DNA from: JBGSIC01 sp041751875
GTDB taxonomy: Bacteria; Bdellovibrionota; FAC87; UBA2466; JACKAF01
Assembly: GCA_041751875.1 (NCBI GenBank)
Contig: JBGSIC010000026.1
Coordinates: forward strand, 40,953-104,952
Length of the DNA: 64,000 nucleotides
Direction: 5' to 3'
Positions within the stretch are counted from its first letter, which is position 1; every line of letters starts with the position of its first letter. A model generated the notes under the pieces. It was given only the letters and a program-made list of their open reading frames with translations. It did no database searches and had not been told where the DNA came from. Shown one piece after another: positions 18,058 through 26,160 of this stretch. Position numbers and translations under genes: made by a program.

Positions 18058-18639
18058 ATGAGCGAGGCTTCCTTGTTGAAAGACGTGCGGATTTATGTGG
18101 GACGCGTCTCCGAATTTTCCCCTACGGACTGGGTGGTCTATATCGGTTGGGTCGGCATGATGGTTTCGCTCTTTGCGGCGGTCTTTGGTTTTATCTATTT
18201 GGGACACACCCAGGGCGTGGATTTCCCTCCGTATGTTTGGAATGTGCCATTGGGAATTGCGATTTTTGTCATTGCGATTGGATTTGATACCATAGGTCAT
18301 CGCACGATTTACCGAGAAGAGCTTCGCAAGGCGGAAGCGCTGGTGCATCACATCACCATGTTTTGCGGTATTACTTCGGTTGTTTGTCTGATTTTAGCCT
18401 ACCAGTATCCAAGCTTTTTTCGCTTCCCGGCGTTGGTGCTGGTTCTGATGGCCGTGTTTTACAGTGTGGTTGATGAATCGATGCACTGGAGGCGTTACTT
18501 AAACCAGAAATCGGATCGAGTGGAGATGTGGAGCCATCTTTTCATATTCGTTGGCCATCTCCTGATGAGCGTGAGCTGGTACTATTGGTTTGAAGACGGT
18601 TACCCTGGTGTTGCGCAGACCCTAGCACTTTTGCCCTGA
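18058..18639 (+). CDS. Unknown five-helix membrane protein with conserved-looking histidines, carotenoid cluster
   Basis: 193 residues, ATG 18058 with GAGAGGG upstream. Five hydrophobic helices lie at about 25-49, 58-80, 97-117, 122-143 and 157-178. Histidines and acidic residues cluster at helix ends: H81 followed by E87/E88, H97-H98, D139-E140-x2-H143, H160 and H167. That spacing recalls membrane metal-binding oxygenases, but it lacks the HxxHH boxes of CrtZ, CrtR or CrtW. It starts 61 bases after crtB and its stop overlaps the start of alkD by one base. I do not recognise the family; a carotenoid-tailoring or heme/quinone-related role is a guess from context. Confidence 0.7.
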   Translation: MSEASLLKDVRIYVGRVSEFSPTDWVVYIGWVGMMVSLFAAVFGFIYLGHTQGVDFPPYVWNVPLGIAIFVIAIGFDTIGHRTIYREELRKAEALVHHITMFCGITSVVCLILAYQYPSFFRFPALVLVLMAVFYSVVDESMHWRRYLNQKSDRVEMWSHLFIFVGHLLMSVSWYYWFEDGYPGVAQTLALLP

Positions 18640-19391
18640 TGCGGAAGTATCTAAGTGAAATTGAAAATACGCTACGGTCGTTTCCACGTGAAATTCCTCC
18701 GGGTATTGCGGAAGCCTATATCGGCGGAAAACAATCGCGTCTTATCTACCTTGGGTTAAAAGTTCCCACCACGCGCCAAATTCTTAAGAAGGGTTTTTCT
18801 TTTAGTACTCGAGACGAGAAGACTCAGGCGCCGGTTTGGGATTATGTTTGGAATAAGTCCCAACTATACGAAGCAATGAGCCTTGCGCTCGACTGGCAGT
18901 ACAGACAGGAAGTTTCCCCCAGAGATCTATGGCGAAGAATAAAACCTTGGAATGAAAGAGTGGACAACTGGGCACACGCCGACGGACTGTCTAACCTGTA
19001 CGCTCAGATTCTAGAAGCTGATCCTGCCTTGGTCTACCCCACTTTAGCTAAATGGAATCGTTCGCAGAACCCATGGCAGCGCCGCTTGTCGATTGTGAGT
19101 TTGTTTTACTATGCGCGGTTGAGGAAGAAGTTTTTGCCGGTGGGAAAGATATTTCCCCTTGTTCTCAACCAACTCGATCACCCTCACTATTATGTGCAGA
19201 AGGGAGTTGGCTGGGTGCTCAGAGAGCTGAGCCAAGCTTACCCAAAAGAATGTTCTATTTTTCTGAATAAGAACTTGGGCAGTATTTCCGCAGTGGCTTT
19301 TGCCGCGGCAGTGGAGAAGATAAACGTAAAGGAAAAAGAGCGTTTAAAGGCGTTACGCAAACTAGCGAGGAAGGGAAAAATTAGAAGCTAG
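18639..19391 (+). CDS. alkD: AlkD-type DNA alkylation repair glycosylase
   Basis: 250 residues built of HEAT-like helical repeats. Residues that match the Bacillus cereus AlkD active site are W111, D115 (RVDNWAHADGLS) and W192 (YYVQKGVGWVLRELSQ), the last within the most conserved segment. The family removes N3- and N7-alkylated purines without base flipping. It is translationally coupled to the membrane protein before it (TGATG overlap) and its stop overlaps the convergent outer-membrane gene by four bases. DNA repair at the end of a carotenoid run may reflect a shared photo-oxidative-damage theme, which is inference. Confidence 0.85.
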   Translation: MRKYLSEIENTLRSFPREIPPGIAEAYIGGKQSRLIYLGLKVPTTRQILKKGFSFSTRDEKTQAPVWDYVWNKSQLYEAMSLALDWQYRQEVSPRDLWRRIKPWNERVDNWAHADGLSNLYAQILEADPALVYPTLAKWNRSQNPWQRRLSIVSLFYYARLRKKFLPVGKIFPLVLNQLDHPHYYVQKGVGWVLRELSQAYPKECSIFLNKNLGSISAVAFAAAVEKINVKEKERLKALRKLARKGKIRS

Positions 19392-20185
19392 AAGGTGAAC
19401 CCTGCCTCGATGTTGGCGAACACGAGTTTGGCCCCAGTGAAGTTGGCAGTAATAATTGTGGACGTGAAGTCGCCCAAGTATTGCATGCCCGCACCAAGTC
19501 CAATGTTAAATCCTGATGCGAAGTGGAAACGCCATCCAGCGGTACCAACCAGGGCGATGGTTTTAGCGCTTTCTGTCGCTCCGCCCGGACTGAGATCGGA
19601 GATACTGTAGGAAAACATGCCGCCGCCCGCCTGGAGCCACAGGCCCTTGAAACGATCTTTTAGGTATATGTTGATCGTGCCGAAACCACCTACGGAGCTT
19701 AGTGCACTTGTGGGATTGCTAAGTTTAAAGAAGTGAGGACGTAATCCAAACGCGATGTGATCGGAAAGCGCGATCTGCACATTGATATAGGGATTAAACA
19801 GACCTGATGCCCCACTAAACCCGCCCGTGAGATTGATCGATGGCTTTTTCTTTTTACGCTTTCCTGTCGAATCAATCGTTTCTCCATGAGAAGCCGGAAG
19901 CCGGTCTTCGATGTCGGGTGTGTAGAGTTCGGCTAAAAAACCTTTTTGGATTTTGTTTTTCTTATTGTCGAACTTCACCATCGCGGCGGACTTGGCAACT
20001 TTCACAACTTTGCCGCAACCGAGTTTCTTGTCTCCATCATAGAAGCAGGCTTTCTCGCCTTTTTTCCAACGGTGGGCTTCATCATGGCTGATCAAAACCG
20101 CTTTCGGGGTTGCCTTAATGACTTTTCCGGCAATAGCGCTTCCCGAAAAACAAATCGCGAGGAGGATAAGAATCTGAATTTTCAT
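19388..20185 (-). CDS. Outer membrane beta-barrel protein with N-terminal SH3-like segment
   Basis: 265 residues with a signal peptide (ILLAICFSGSAIAG). Residues 22-90 are a compact beta-rich, Lys-rich part with repeated short strands (KVIKATPKAVLISH, GKVVKVAKSAAMVKF), similar to SH3-like domains. A KRKKKKP linker follows, then about eight amphipathic strands (GLRPHFFKL, GLWLQAGGGMFSYS, GFNIGLGAGMQYLG) ending in a terminal Phe (IEAGFTF), the usual BAM recognition signal. No specific family recognised. It is convergent with alkD. Confidence 0.7.
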   Translation of the reverse strand: MKIQILILLAICFSGSAIAGKVIKATPKAVLISHDEAHRWKKGEKACFYDGDKKLGCGKVVKVAKSAAMVKFDNKKNKIQKGFLAELYTPDIEDRLPASHGETIDSTGKRKKKKPSINLTGGFSGASGLFNPYINVQIALSDHIAFGLRPHFFKLSNPTSALSSVGGFGTINIYLKDRFKGLWLQAGGGMFSYSISDLSPGGATESAKTIALVGTAGWRFHFASGFNIGLGAGMQYLGDFTSTIITANFTGAKLVFANIEAGFTF

Positions 20186-20276
20186 AGATTTTGTAGTGGG
20201 TTGAATTTCAGTATACCAGAATGACTTCGGGGCACGCTAGGTAGCGTTGAAGGAGACGGTGGAGGAGAGTCGGGGA

Positions 20277-20486
20277 TTAGGGCAGCCGCTGACGCAGTAC
20301 CCCTCGACCCTTTTCCGTCATCAGCGCCAGAGGCCAGAGCAGTGCGACAGCAATACCGTCGACCAGGAAGCGCAGGCGCTTGTTCTGGAAACGGGGCGGC
20401 AAATTTCCAGAGAGCGTGCGTTTGATGACATTTAAGAAGAGAAGGCCGAAAACAAATAGATAAATCAGGTGAAGGAGGCGGAACAA
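20277..20486 (-). CDS. Possible small two-helix membrane protein
   Basis: A 69-codon frame from TTG 20486. Two hydrophobic segments (LLHLIYLFVFGLLFLNVI and LVDGIAVALLWPLALM) flank a basic loop (RTLSGNLPPRFQNKRLRF), with a basic tail, which is a common pattern for small membrane proteins. The longer frame reaching to 20567 runs into the tRNA and is rejected. There is no good ribosome-binding site. Might be non-coding. Confidence 0.3.
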   Translation of the reverse strand: MFRLLHLIYLFVFGLLFLNVIKRTLSGNLPPRFQNKRLRFLVDGIAVALLWPLALMTEKGRGVLRQRLP

Positions 20487-20521
20487 AAGGCACCCGAATG
20501 GAGTAGGTTTTGAGAAAAAAA

Positions 20522-20595
20522 TCGGGGCGGGCGGAATTGAACCGCCGACCTCTTGCTCCCTAAGCAAGCGCGCTAAACCCCTGCGCTACGCCCCG
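20522..20595 (-). tRNA. tRNA-Pro (anticodon AGG)
   Basis: On the minus strand the cloverleaf folds completely: acceptor CGGGGCG/CGCCCCG, D stem GCGC/GCGC, anticodon stem CTTGC/GCAAG around loop TTAGGGA (U33, anticodon A34-G35-G36, G37 as in all tRNA-Pro), T stem GGCGG/CCGCC with loop TTCAATT, discriminator A at 20522. CCA is not encoded. A run of T follows on the minus strand and may end transcription. A34 is unusual in bacteria, which normally use UGG, GGG or CGG for proline. Confidence 0.92.
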
Positions 20596-20672
20596 TAAGA
20601 TACAAACATCGCATAATCTACGGTGCTCGGCAGCAAAATACAAGGATCTGGTGCGAGGTGCAATGACGGGGG

Positions 20673-21326
20673 CTAAAAGCTCCCCGGATCCTGTCCCGCC
20701 AAGTGAACCAGTTCCTTTAGCTCACCTATCAACTGGCTGAGTACCTTCTTATGCTCTTTTCCGTCGACCATTGGCCGCTTCTTCTCTTCTTTGCGCTTCT
20801 CAAGGAGCTTCTTTTTGGCCCCTTTCACGCTGTATTTCTCGACATAAAGGAGATGGCGAATCTGAGAAAAAAGCATTACGTCATGGCGAGAGTAGGTACG
20901 GTGTCCGCTGCGGGACTTCATCGGGCGGATGGCGGTGAATTCACTTTCCCAGTAGCGAAGCACATAGGGTTCTACACCCAGCATTTCGGATGCCTCTCCG
21001 ATCCGGTAGTACTTCTTGTCGGTGGCGAAGGTCAGTGCGGGTAACCGCTCAGCGGAAAGCGGCTCAGCCGGAGGTGCCTTCTCATCGGCAAGTTCCAATT
21101 CAGGCTGGGCGTCCTGTTCGGGAACAGGTTGATAATCCAATTCAGTGCCAGTGGCCGCTTCTACCTCGATCAAGGGTGCTTGCGGTTCAACCTGCACATC
21201 CTCTGTTTCCCGCTCCCTCACTGCTGCGGCGTTCTTTTTACGCTTGAGCGAATCCAAAATAAACTTGGTTGCTAATTTTTGACTGGGATCGGGAAACTCG
21301 TCCTCGTATGAAAAATTTTTCGGCAT
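20673..21326 (-). CDS. MerR-family transcriptional regulator with long N-terminal extension
   Basis: 217 residues. The first 100 are acidic and Pro/Glu-rich, probably disordered. Residues about 105-175 are a MerR DNA-binding domain: YYRIGEASEMLGVEPYVLRY, WESEF, then RSGHRTYSRHDVMLFSQIRH. The tail is a basic helix (KGAKKKLLEKRKEEKKR). Regulators of this sort commonly follow pheST-ihfA in related bacteria; here it follows pheT, but ihfA is absent. It has a TATAAT box upstream at 21359-21364, so it can be expressed separately from pheT. Confidence 0.85.
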   Translation of the reverse strand: MPKNFSYEDEFPDPSQKLATKFILDSLKRKKNAAAVRERETEDVQVEPQAPLIEVEAATGTELDYQPVPEQDAQPELELADEKAPPAEPLSAERLPALTFATDKKYYRIGEASEMLGVEPYVLRYWESEFTAIRPMKSRSGHRTYSRHDVMLFSQIRHLLYVEKYSVKGAKKKLLEKRKEEKKRPMVDGKEHKKVLSQLIGELKELVHLAGQDPGSF

Positions 21327-21358
21327 GTGGCCCCCTGAGAAGAAATAAAGATGCCCCC

Positions 21359-21364
21359 ATTATA
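21359..21364 (-). promoter_or_regulatory. -10 box for the MerR-like gene
   Basis: A perfect TATAAT on the minus strand 33 bases before the start codon. No good -35 is seen at 17 bases; the -35 area falls in the end of the inverted-repeat element (TATCCT). Confidence 0.4.
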
Positions 21365-21384
21365 AAGGGCGAAAGAGGATTAGG

Positions 21385-21535
21385 ATAGGTGCCTATCTAC
21401 TTCCCGGCCGTAAAGGTCGCAGGTAAACAATGATTCGATGTGACTAAATGAGTGATGACGAATCGAGTTGTTGGAAAGGCATCTCTGTCGCACTTACCCG
21501 CTACCTTCACGGCCGGGAAGTAGATTGGCACCTAT
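21385..21535. repeat. MITE-like element with 33-bp inverted repeats
   Basis: The arms are 21385-21417 (starting ATAGGTGCC, containing CTACTTCCCGGCCG) and 21503-21535, whose reverse complement matches at 31 of 33 positions. The 85-base middle holds further short inverted repeats (GGTAA/TTACC and GATTCG/CGAATC), so the whole could fold into one long hairpin. It begins right at the pheT stop codon and ends in the promoter region of the MerR-like gene. No ORF inside. The size and symmetry fit a miniature transposable element; a structured terminator is the alternative. Confidence 0.75.
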
Positions 21536-23967
21536 TAGGCGCGTAATTGAGCGCCGTGGGTGTCTTGAAGAGCCTGAATAATTTTGCTTTTAAGAGTTTC
21601 TGTTTCAGCTTCTTCCAAGGTCCGATCCGAAGAAAGAAAACTGAGATGGAAGGCCAAGCTGCGTTTTCCCATCGGGATATTTTCTCCCGCGTACACATCA
21701 AAAAGATCTGCTTTGTCGAGAAGCTCGCCGCCCGCGCCGCGAATGGTCTCTATCAAACTTTGGTGGGCAACGGACTTATCCACCGTAATCGCAATATCCA
21801 ATGACACAGCGGGAAACTTAGACGGCTTTTTGAAACGCACAGTTCGCCTGCGGTATTTGCGGAGCACATCCAAGTTAAGCTCAAAAATCACCAACGGTTC
21901 ATCAGTTTCTAGTACACCTTCTCGGACATGGGGGTGAATTTCACCGATAAACCCAACTTCGGTTGTACCCAGCTTCAAGACGGCTGACCGATTCGGGAAA
22001 AAGAGTTTGTCGCTAGTAACAGGCTCGTAGGCCAAGGAAACCGTCGTGTTCTGGCTGATTAGATTCTCCACCAAGCCTTTGAGTGTGTAAAAATCTACCG
22101 TTGTGGAATCCTTCACCCAACCTTGGGGCGAACGCATTCCCGACAAAAGACCGGCCACACGGCTGGTTTCTTTTACCGTTGTCTCTACGCTTTCATCCCA
22201 AAGATAAGTGCGTGCTACTTCGAATAAGCGCTGGCTCTCCAGGTTGCGATTGCGATTATAGCGATACGTTTCAAGCAAACTGGGAAGCAAGCTCGGACGA
22301 AGGACCTTGAACTCGTCGCTGATCGGGTTGCTCAATCGGACAGGATGATCGGGCAAAACACCGTACCGGATCAAATTGTTCTCTGATGTAAAACTATAGT
22401 GAATACATTCTCGCATTCCCATTCCCGCCAGTGAGTGACGGATATGCAGTTCAAAAAGAAACTCTTCATCATCGAACTCCCGATCGGGAGCTGACGGAAC
22501 CGGAAAGCGCTCCGGAATGATTTCGTAACCAATCAGACGAGCGACTTCTTCGACCATGTCGACGCTCTTTTCCAGATCGTTTCTGAAACTAGGAATCTTG
22601 GCTACCAAGATGTTGGCCGAGCGCTTGTGAGTGGTAATGCCGATCGATTCAAGCAGATCAGCAGTTTTCTCCGAAGAAAGATTATAGAGACCCGTCACTT
22701 TGCGCACATCGCGCATGTCGATAGATACGGACAGTTGTTTCGGGGGTTCCGCGTTCGTATCAATCGGCGGGTAGTAGACATTGCCGTCAAAGCTATCGCG
22801 CAGCAAAGAGGCTGCACGTTCGCTGGCCGCTCCCACACCCATAAAGTCGACCTTACGTTCAAAGCGTTTCGAAGAATCGGTGTGAAGGCCTAAGCGCTTT
22901 GCCGTCTTGCGAATCTGAGCGTGATTGAAAGTGGCGCTCTCTAGAATAATCGACGTGGTTTCAGCGCTTATTCCCGTGCTCGCTCCACCCATAATGCCCG
23001 CAAGAGCGATTGGTTTGTCACCATCTTGGATAAGAATATCCCCGGGCTGCAACTGCACCGACTCGCCCGTCAGGAGTTGAAGGTCGGTTTCTCGTTCGCA
23101 AGCAGCAACCTTAATGATTCCCGACTCAATTTTTCTTAAGTCAAAAGCGTGAAGCGGCTGCCCATACTCGAGCATCACGAAGTTGGTGATGTCGACGATG
23201 TTATTGATCGGGCGCAAGCCGACCGATTTTAACCGTTGCTGAATCCACTCAGGGCTCTCGGTTACTTTTAAGTTATCAATCACCACTGCGGTATAACGAG
23301 GGCAAATCGTGGCGTCGGGAACTTCCACCTTAAGAATACTGGAGGTCCGGTGACTCGATACTTTGAAACGGGCTGGCTTAGGGTCGCGTATCCGTGTTTT
23401 AAGCGTGGGCGCAATTTCACGGGCCAACCCCAAAATTGAGAGACAGTCTCCCCGGTTCGCTGTGAGATCAAACTCTAGTACGCTGTCGTCCGAACCCACC
23501 AAGTGCGCTAAGGGGTCGCCAATTGAACTGTGTTTGGGAAGCTGTAAAATACCATCGGTATCTTCAGATAGTTCTAGTTCCTTCCCAGAACAAATCATGC
23601 CAAAAGAATCCACACCACGGATTTTTGATTCCTTGATCTTGAAATCACCTGGTAGGACCGCGCCAATCAGCGCAACCGGAACTACGTCTCCCACGGATAT
23701 ATTTTTTGCGCCGCAAACAATCTGAAGTGGCTTAACCGATTCATCTTTTGAGATGCGAACAGAAGTGACTTGTAGGCGATCCGCATTGGGGTGTTTATCG
23801 ATTTTCTCGATTTTGCCAACTACGACGTTGTTAAGGCCCCGTGACGAGCTGCCAATAGATTCGACGGCCAATCCGCGCATCGTCATCTTTTCGCCGATTT
23901 CTTTCGGATTCAGCTTAAGGTCTTGGTTTAGTAGGTAGTCTTTTAACCAATTGATTGAGAGCCGCAT
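21535..23967 (-). CDS. pheT: Phenylalanine-tRNA ligase beta subunit
   Basis: 810 residues, full length. It has the N-terminal OB-fold tRNA-binding domain (about 40-150; VVVGKIEKIDKHPNADRLQV), the B3/B4 editing region (INNIVDITNFVMLEYGQPLH), B5 (ARLIGYEIIPERFP follows), and the C-terminal ferredoxin-like anticodon-binding domain (FKKPSKFPAVSLDIAI, SLAFHLSFLSSDRTLEEAE). It forms an alpha2-beta2 enzyme with PheS and edits mischarged Tyr-tRNA. It directly abuts pheS. Its stop codon lies at the edge of the inverted-repeat element. Confidence 0.97.
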   Translation of the reverse strand: MRLSINWLKDYLLNQDLKLNPKEIGEKMTMRGLAVESIGSSSRGLNNVVVGKIEKIDKHPNADRLQVTSVRISKDESVKPLQIVCGAKNISVGDVVPVALIGAVLPGDFKIKESKIRGVDSFGMICSGKELELSEDTDGILQLPKHSSIGDPLAHLVGSDDSVLEFDLTANRGDCLSILGLAREIAPTLKTRIRDPKPARFKVSSHRTSSILKVEVPDATICPRYTAVVIDNLKVTESPEWIQQRLKSVGLRPINNIVDITNFVMLEYGQPLHAFDLRKIESGIIKVAACERETDLQLLTGESVQLQPGDILIQDGDKPIALAGIMGGASTGISAETTSIILESATFNHAQIRKTAKRLGLHTDSSKRFERKVDFMGVGAASERAASLLRDSFDGNVYYPPIDTNAEPPKQLSVSIDMRDVRKVTGLYNLSSEKTADLLESIGITTHKRSANILVAKIPSFRNDLEKSVDMVEEVARLIGYEIIPERFPVPSAPDREFDDEEFLFELHIRHSLAGMGMRECIHYSFTSENNLIRYGVLPDHPVRLSNPISDEFKVLRPSLLPSLLETYRYNRNRNLESQRLFEVARTYLWDESVETTVKETSRVAGLLSGMRSPQGWVKDSTTVDFYTLKGLVENLISQNTTVSLAYEPVTSDKLFFPNRSAVLKLGTTEVGFIGEIHPHVREGVLETDEPLVIFELNLDVLRKYRRRTVRFKKPSKFPAVSLDIAITVDKSVAHQSLIETIRGAGGELLDKADLFDVYAGENIPMGKRSLAFHLSFLSSDRTLEEAETETLKSKIIQALQDTHGAQLRA

Positions 23968-24951
23968 TTAAAACTGCTCCAGCATCCTGTAGTCGTTCTC
24001 AAAGAAGGAACGCAAATCATCAATTCCATACTTAAGCATGGCAATTCTTTCGATTCCCATGCCAAAAGCAAAACCAGTCCAACGGTCAACGTCATAGTCG
24101 ACTGCTTGTAAAACGTTAGGGTGAACCATGCCACAGCCGCCAATTTCTAGCCATTGGTTGTCCCACTGCACATCGATCTCAGCGCTTGGTTCGGTGAACG
24201 GGAAAAAGCTGGGGCGAAAGCGTACAGGGCGCTTCCCAAAAAGTTCACGAATCAAATAGAGAACAACGCCTTTAAGATCGGCGAGTGAAATATCTTGGTC
24301 CACCATCAAACCTTCCATCTGATGGAACATCGGCGTGTGGGTGAGATCGTAGTCAGAACGGTAAACACGACCAAACGATATAATTTGAAGAGGTGGCTCG
24401 CTTTTCTTCATCGTGCGAATCTGAACCGGCGACGTGTGGGAGCGGAGTAAAACCGGTGGATTGAGATAAAAAGTGTCTTGAGCATCGCGTGCGGGGTGAT
24501 CATCAGGAGTGTTTAAGGCTTCAAAATTGTAGTACTCGGTTTCTACTTCCGGACCAGTAGCGATATTAAAGCCCAGCCGACGCATGATCGTGACCATTTC
24601 TTCGATGACCATGGTTACCGGGTGCAACGACCCCTGCGGGATCACGAATTTACCCGGTTGCGTGACGTCGAGTGGATCCGTTCGAGTCAGCTCTTTTTCA
24701 ATGTGACGGCGTTGGATGTCGAGTTTGCGCACTTCGAGTTGAGACTCGAGGTCGTCTTTACACTTGTTGACGACGGCGCCCAATTCTTTGCGTTCGTCCG
24801 GTCCCATATCCTTGAGAGATTTGAGAACGGCAGTGACCAGGCCTTTTTTGCCCAGGTACTGTACGCGTAGACGGTCGAGTTCCTTTAAATCATCTGCAGT
24901 AGAGATTTTGGAACGCGCTTCGTCCCGTATTCGATTGATTTCGTTAATCAT
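23968..24951 (-). CDS. pheS: Phenylalanine-tRNA ligase alpha subunit
   Basis: 327 residues. An N-terminal coiled coil (KELDRLRVQYLGKKG) is followed by the class II catalytic core: HPVTMVIEEMVTIMRRLGF, LLRSHTSPVQIRTM (motif 2 region), FHQMEGLMVD and GFAFGMGIERIAMLKYGI (motif 3). It charges tRNA-Phe together with PheT. Its ATG overlaps the rplT stop by four bases. Confidence 0.97.
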   Translation of the reverse strand: MINEINRIRDEARSKISTADDLKELDRLRVQYLGKKGLVTAVLKSLKDMGPDERKELGAVVNKCKDDLESQLEVRKLDIQRRHIEKELTRTDPLDVTQPGKFVIPQGSLHPVTMVIEEMVTIMRRLGFNIATGPEVETEYYNFEALNTPDDHPARDAQDTFYLNPPVLLRSHTSPVQIRTMKKSEPPLQIISFGRVYRSDYDLTHTPMFHQMEGLMVDQDISLADLKGVVLYLIRELFGKRPVRFRPSFFPFTEPSAEIDVQWDNQWLEIGGCGMVHPNVLQAVDYDVDRWTGFAFGMGIERIAMLKYGIDDLRSFFENDYRMLEQF

Positions 24952-25304
24952 GCAGCTTGCGGCCGCACAAGCGCCACAAGCTGAGAGAAGTGTTCCGGCT
25001 GTGTAACGGCAAGATCAGCTAGTATCTTACGATCCAGCTGGATATTTGCCTTAGACAACCCAGAAATAAACTTTGAATAACTCAGATTATGGAGCCTGCA
25101 AGCGGCATTTATGCGCGTTTGCCAAAGGACACGCATGTGACGCTTCAGCTGGCGACGATCCCTATGAGCATAACGATCTGCCCGTAGAGTGTACTCACGG
25201 GCCATCTTAAGGACCTTACCAGCACTTCCGACAAAACCTTCAGCACGTTTTAAAATCTTTTTTCTTTTATTTCGGCCTGCGGGGCCGCGCTTTACTCTTG
25301 GCAT
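24948..25304 (-). CDS. rplT: 50S ribosomal protein L20
   Basis: 118 residues, standard length, starting MPRVKRG and with the family's KKILKRAEGFVG, YAHRDRRQLKRHMRVLW and INAACR segments. It binds 23S rRNA early in 50S assembly and in many bacteria represses the infC-rpmI-rplT mRNA. Placed just after rpmI. Confidence 0.98.
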   Translation of the reverse strand: MPRVKRGPAGRNKRKKILKRAEGFVGSAGKVLKMAREYTLRADRYAHRDRRQLKRHMRVLWQTRINAACRLHNLSYSKFISGLSKANIQLDRKILADLAVTQPEHFSQLVALVRPQAA

Positions 25305-25307
25305 AAA

Positions 25308-25508
25308 CTATATCACCAACATTCTTTCGACCCGTTTTTGGTCGGTCTTATCCACGATTGCCATCTTGCGCAAACGACGAGTGCGTTTGGACGGTTTGTG
25401 TGAATTCAAATGGGAAAGGTGCCCATGCGCGCGCTTGATTTTTCCCGATCCGGTGACACGAAACCGCTTTTTCGCTGCCGATTTGGACTTGATTTTAATC
25501 CCAGCCAT
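25308..25508 (-). CDS. rpmI: 50S ribosomal protein L35
   Basis: 66 residues, normal size, MAGIKIKSKSAAKKRF then VTGSGKIKRAHGHLSHLNSH and KTRRLRK-type C-terminal segment (here SKRTRRLRKM). Between infC and rplT, the conserved order. Confidence 0.97.
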   Translation of the reverse strand: MAGIKIKSKSAAKKRFRVTGSGKIKRAHGHLSHLNSHKPSKRTRRLRKMAIVDKTDQKRVERMLVI

Positions 25509-25554
25509 CTACTACTGCTCCTGGGCAGGTTTAACAACAAAAAATCCCTATCTC

Positions 25555-26160
25555 CTACTTCGCATCAGCGACGGGAGACTGGGACTCTACAGGCTTGATT
25601 TTCTTCGGTTTTTCGACCTTCTTGACCTTTTTATTCGGTCCGAAAGTTAGAGACAAAACGCGCGCTTCCATCTTCGCCTGCGCCTCCACAATACCCATAT
25701 CGCCCACCTTGTCAACGATTTGGGCCATCAGATCGTGCCCAATTTTGGTGTGCGCCATCTCTCGTCCGCGGAACCGAATGGAGACCTTTACTTTGTGGCC
25801 TTCTTCCAAGAATCGACCGATGTTTTTGCACTTATAGTCGATATCGTGGGTATCCGTGCGGGGTCGAAACTGGACTTCCTTCAAAGTCGTCACAACCTGG
25901 TTCTTCTTGGCCTGGGCTTTTTTCTTCTTCAGCTCGTACTTGTACTTACCGTGGTCGAGAATCTTGCAGACCGGAGGTTTAGCCTTCGGAGAGATTTCAG
26001 CCAGGTCGAGTCCCTGAGCCGTGGCCATTTCGATGGCCTTTCGCGTTTCCATGATGCCCAGCTGTGAGCCGTCGGCCGCGATGACACGGACCTCTCGGAC
26101 GCGAATGCGGTGGTTGATCCTGATTTCCGGTTCCCGTGAGGGAGAATTGAACTTTCTAAT
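25555..26160 (-). CDS. infC: Translation initiation factor IF-3, AUU start codon
   Basis: The frame continues upstream of the first ATG (26052) with family-typical sequence: EIRINHRIRVREVRVI then AADGSQLGIMETRKAIEMA, so the real start is earlier. ATT at 26160 is the best start: GGAGGA lies seven bases upstream, and it overlaps the thrS stop (ATTAG). That gives 201 residues. The C-terminal domain carries VQFRPRTDTHDIDYK and VKVSIRFRGREMAH. AUU initiation lets IF-3 repress its own synthesis, as known in E. coli. The last 25 residues are a Lys/Pro tail. Confidence 0.95.
   Translation of the reverse strand: MRKFNSPSREPEIRINHRIRVREVRVIAADGSQLGIMETRKAIEMATAQGLDLAEISPKAKPPVCKILDHGKYKYELKKKKAQAKKNQVVTTLKEVQFRPRTDTHDIDYKCKNIGRFLEEGHKVKVSIRFRGREMAHTKIGHDLMAQIVDKVGDMGIVEAQAKMEARVLSLTFGPNKKVKKVEKPKKIKPVESQSPVADAK

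Noticed and set aside
20487..20567. N-terminal extension of the small membrane protein into the tRNA region
   Set aside because: It would translate part of tRNA-Pro; only the part from 20486 was kept, at low confidence.
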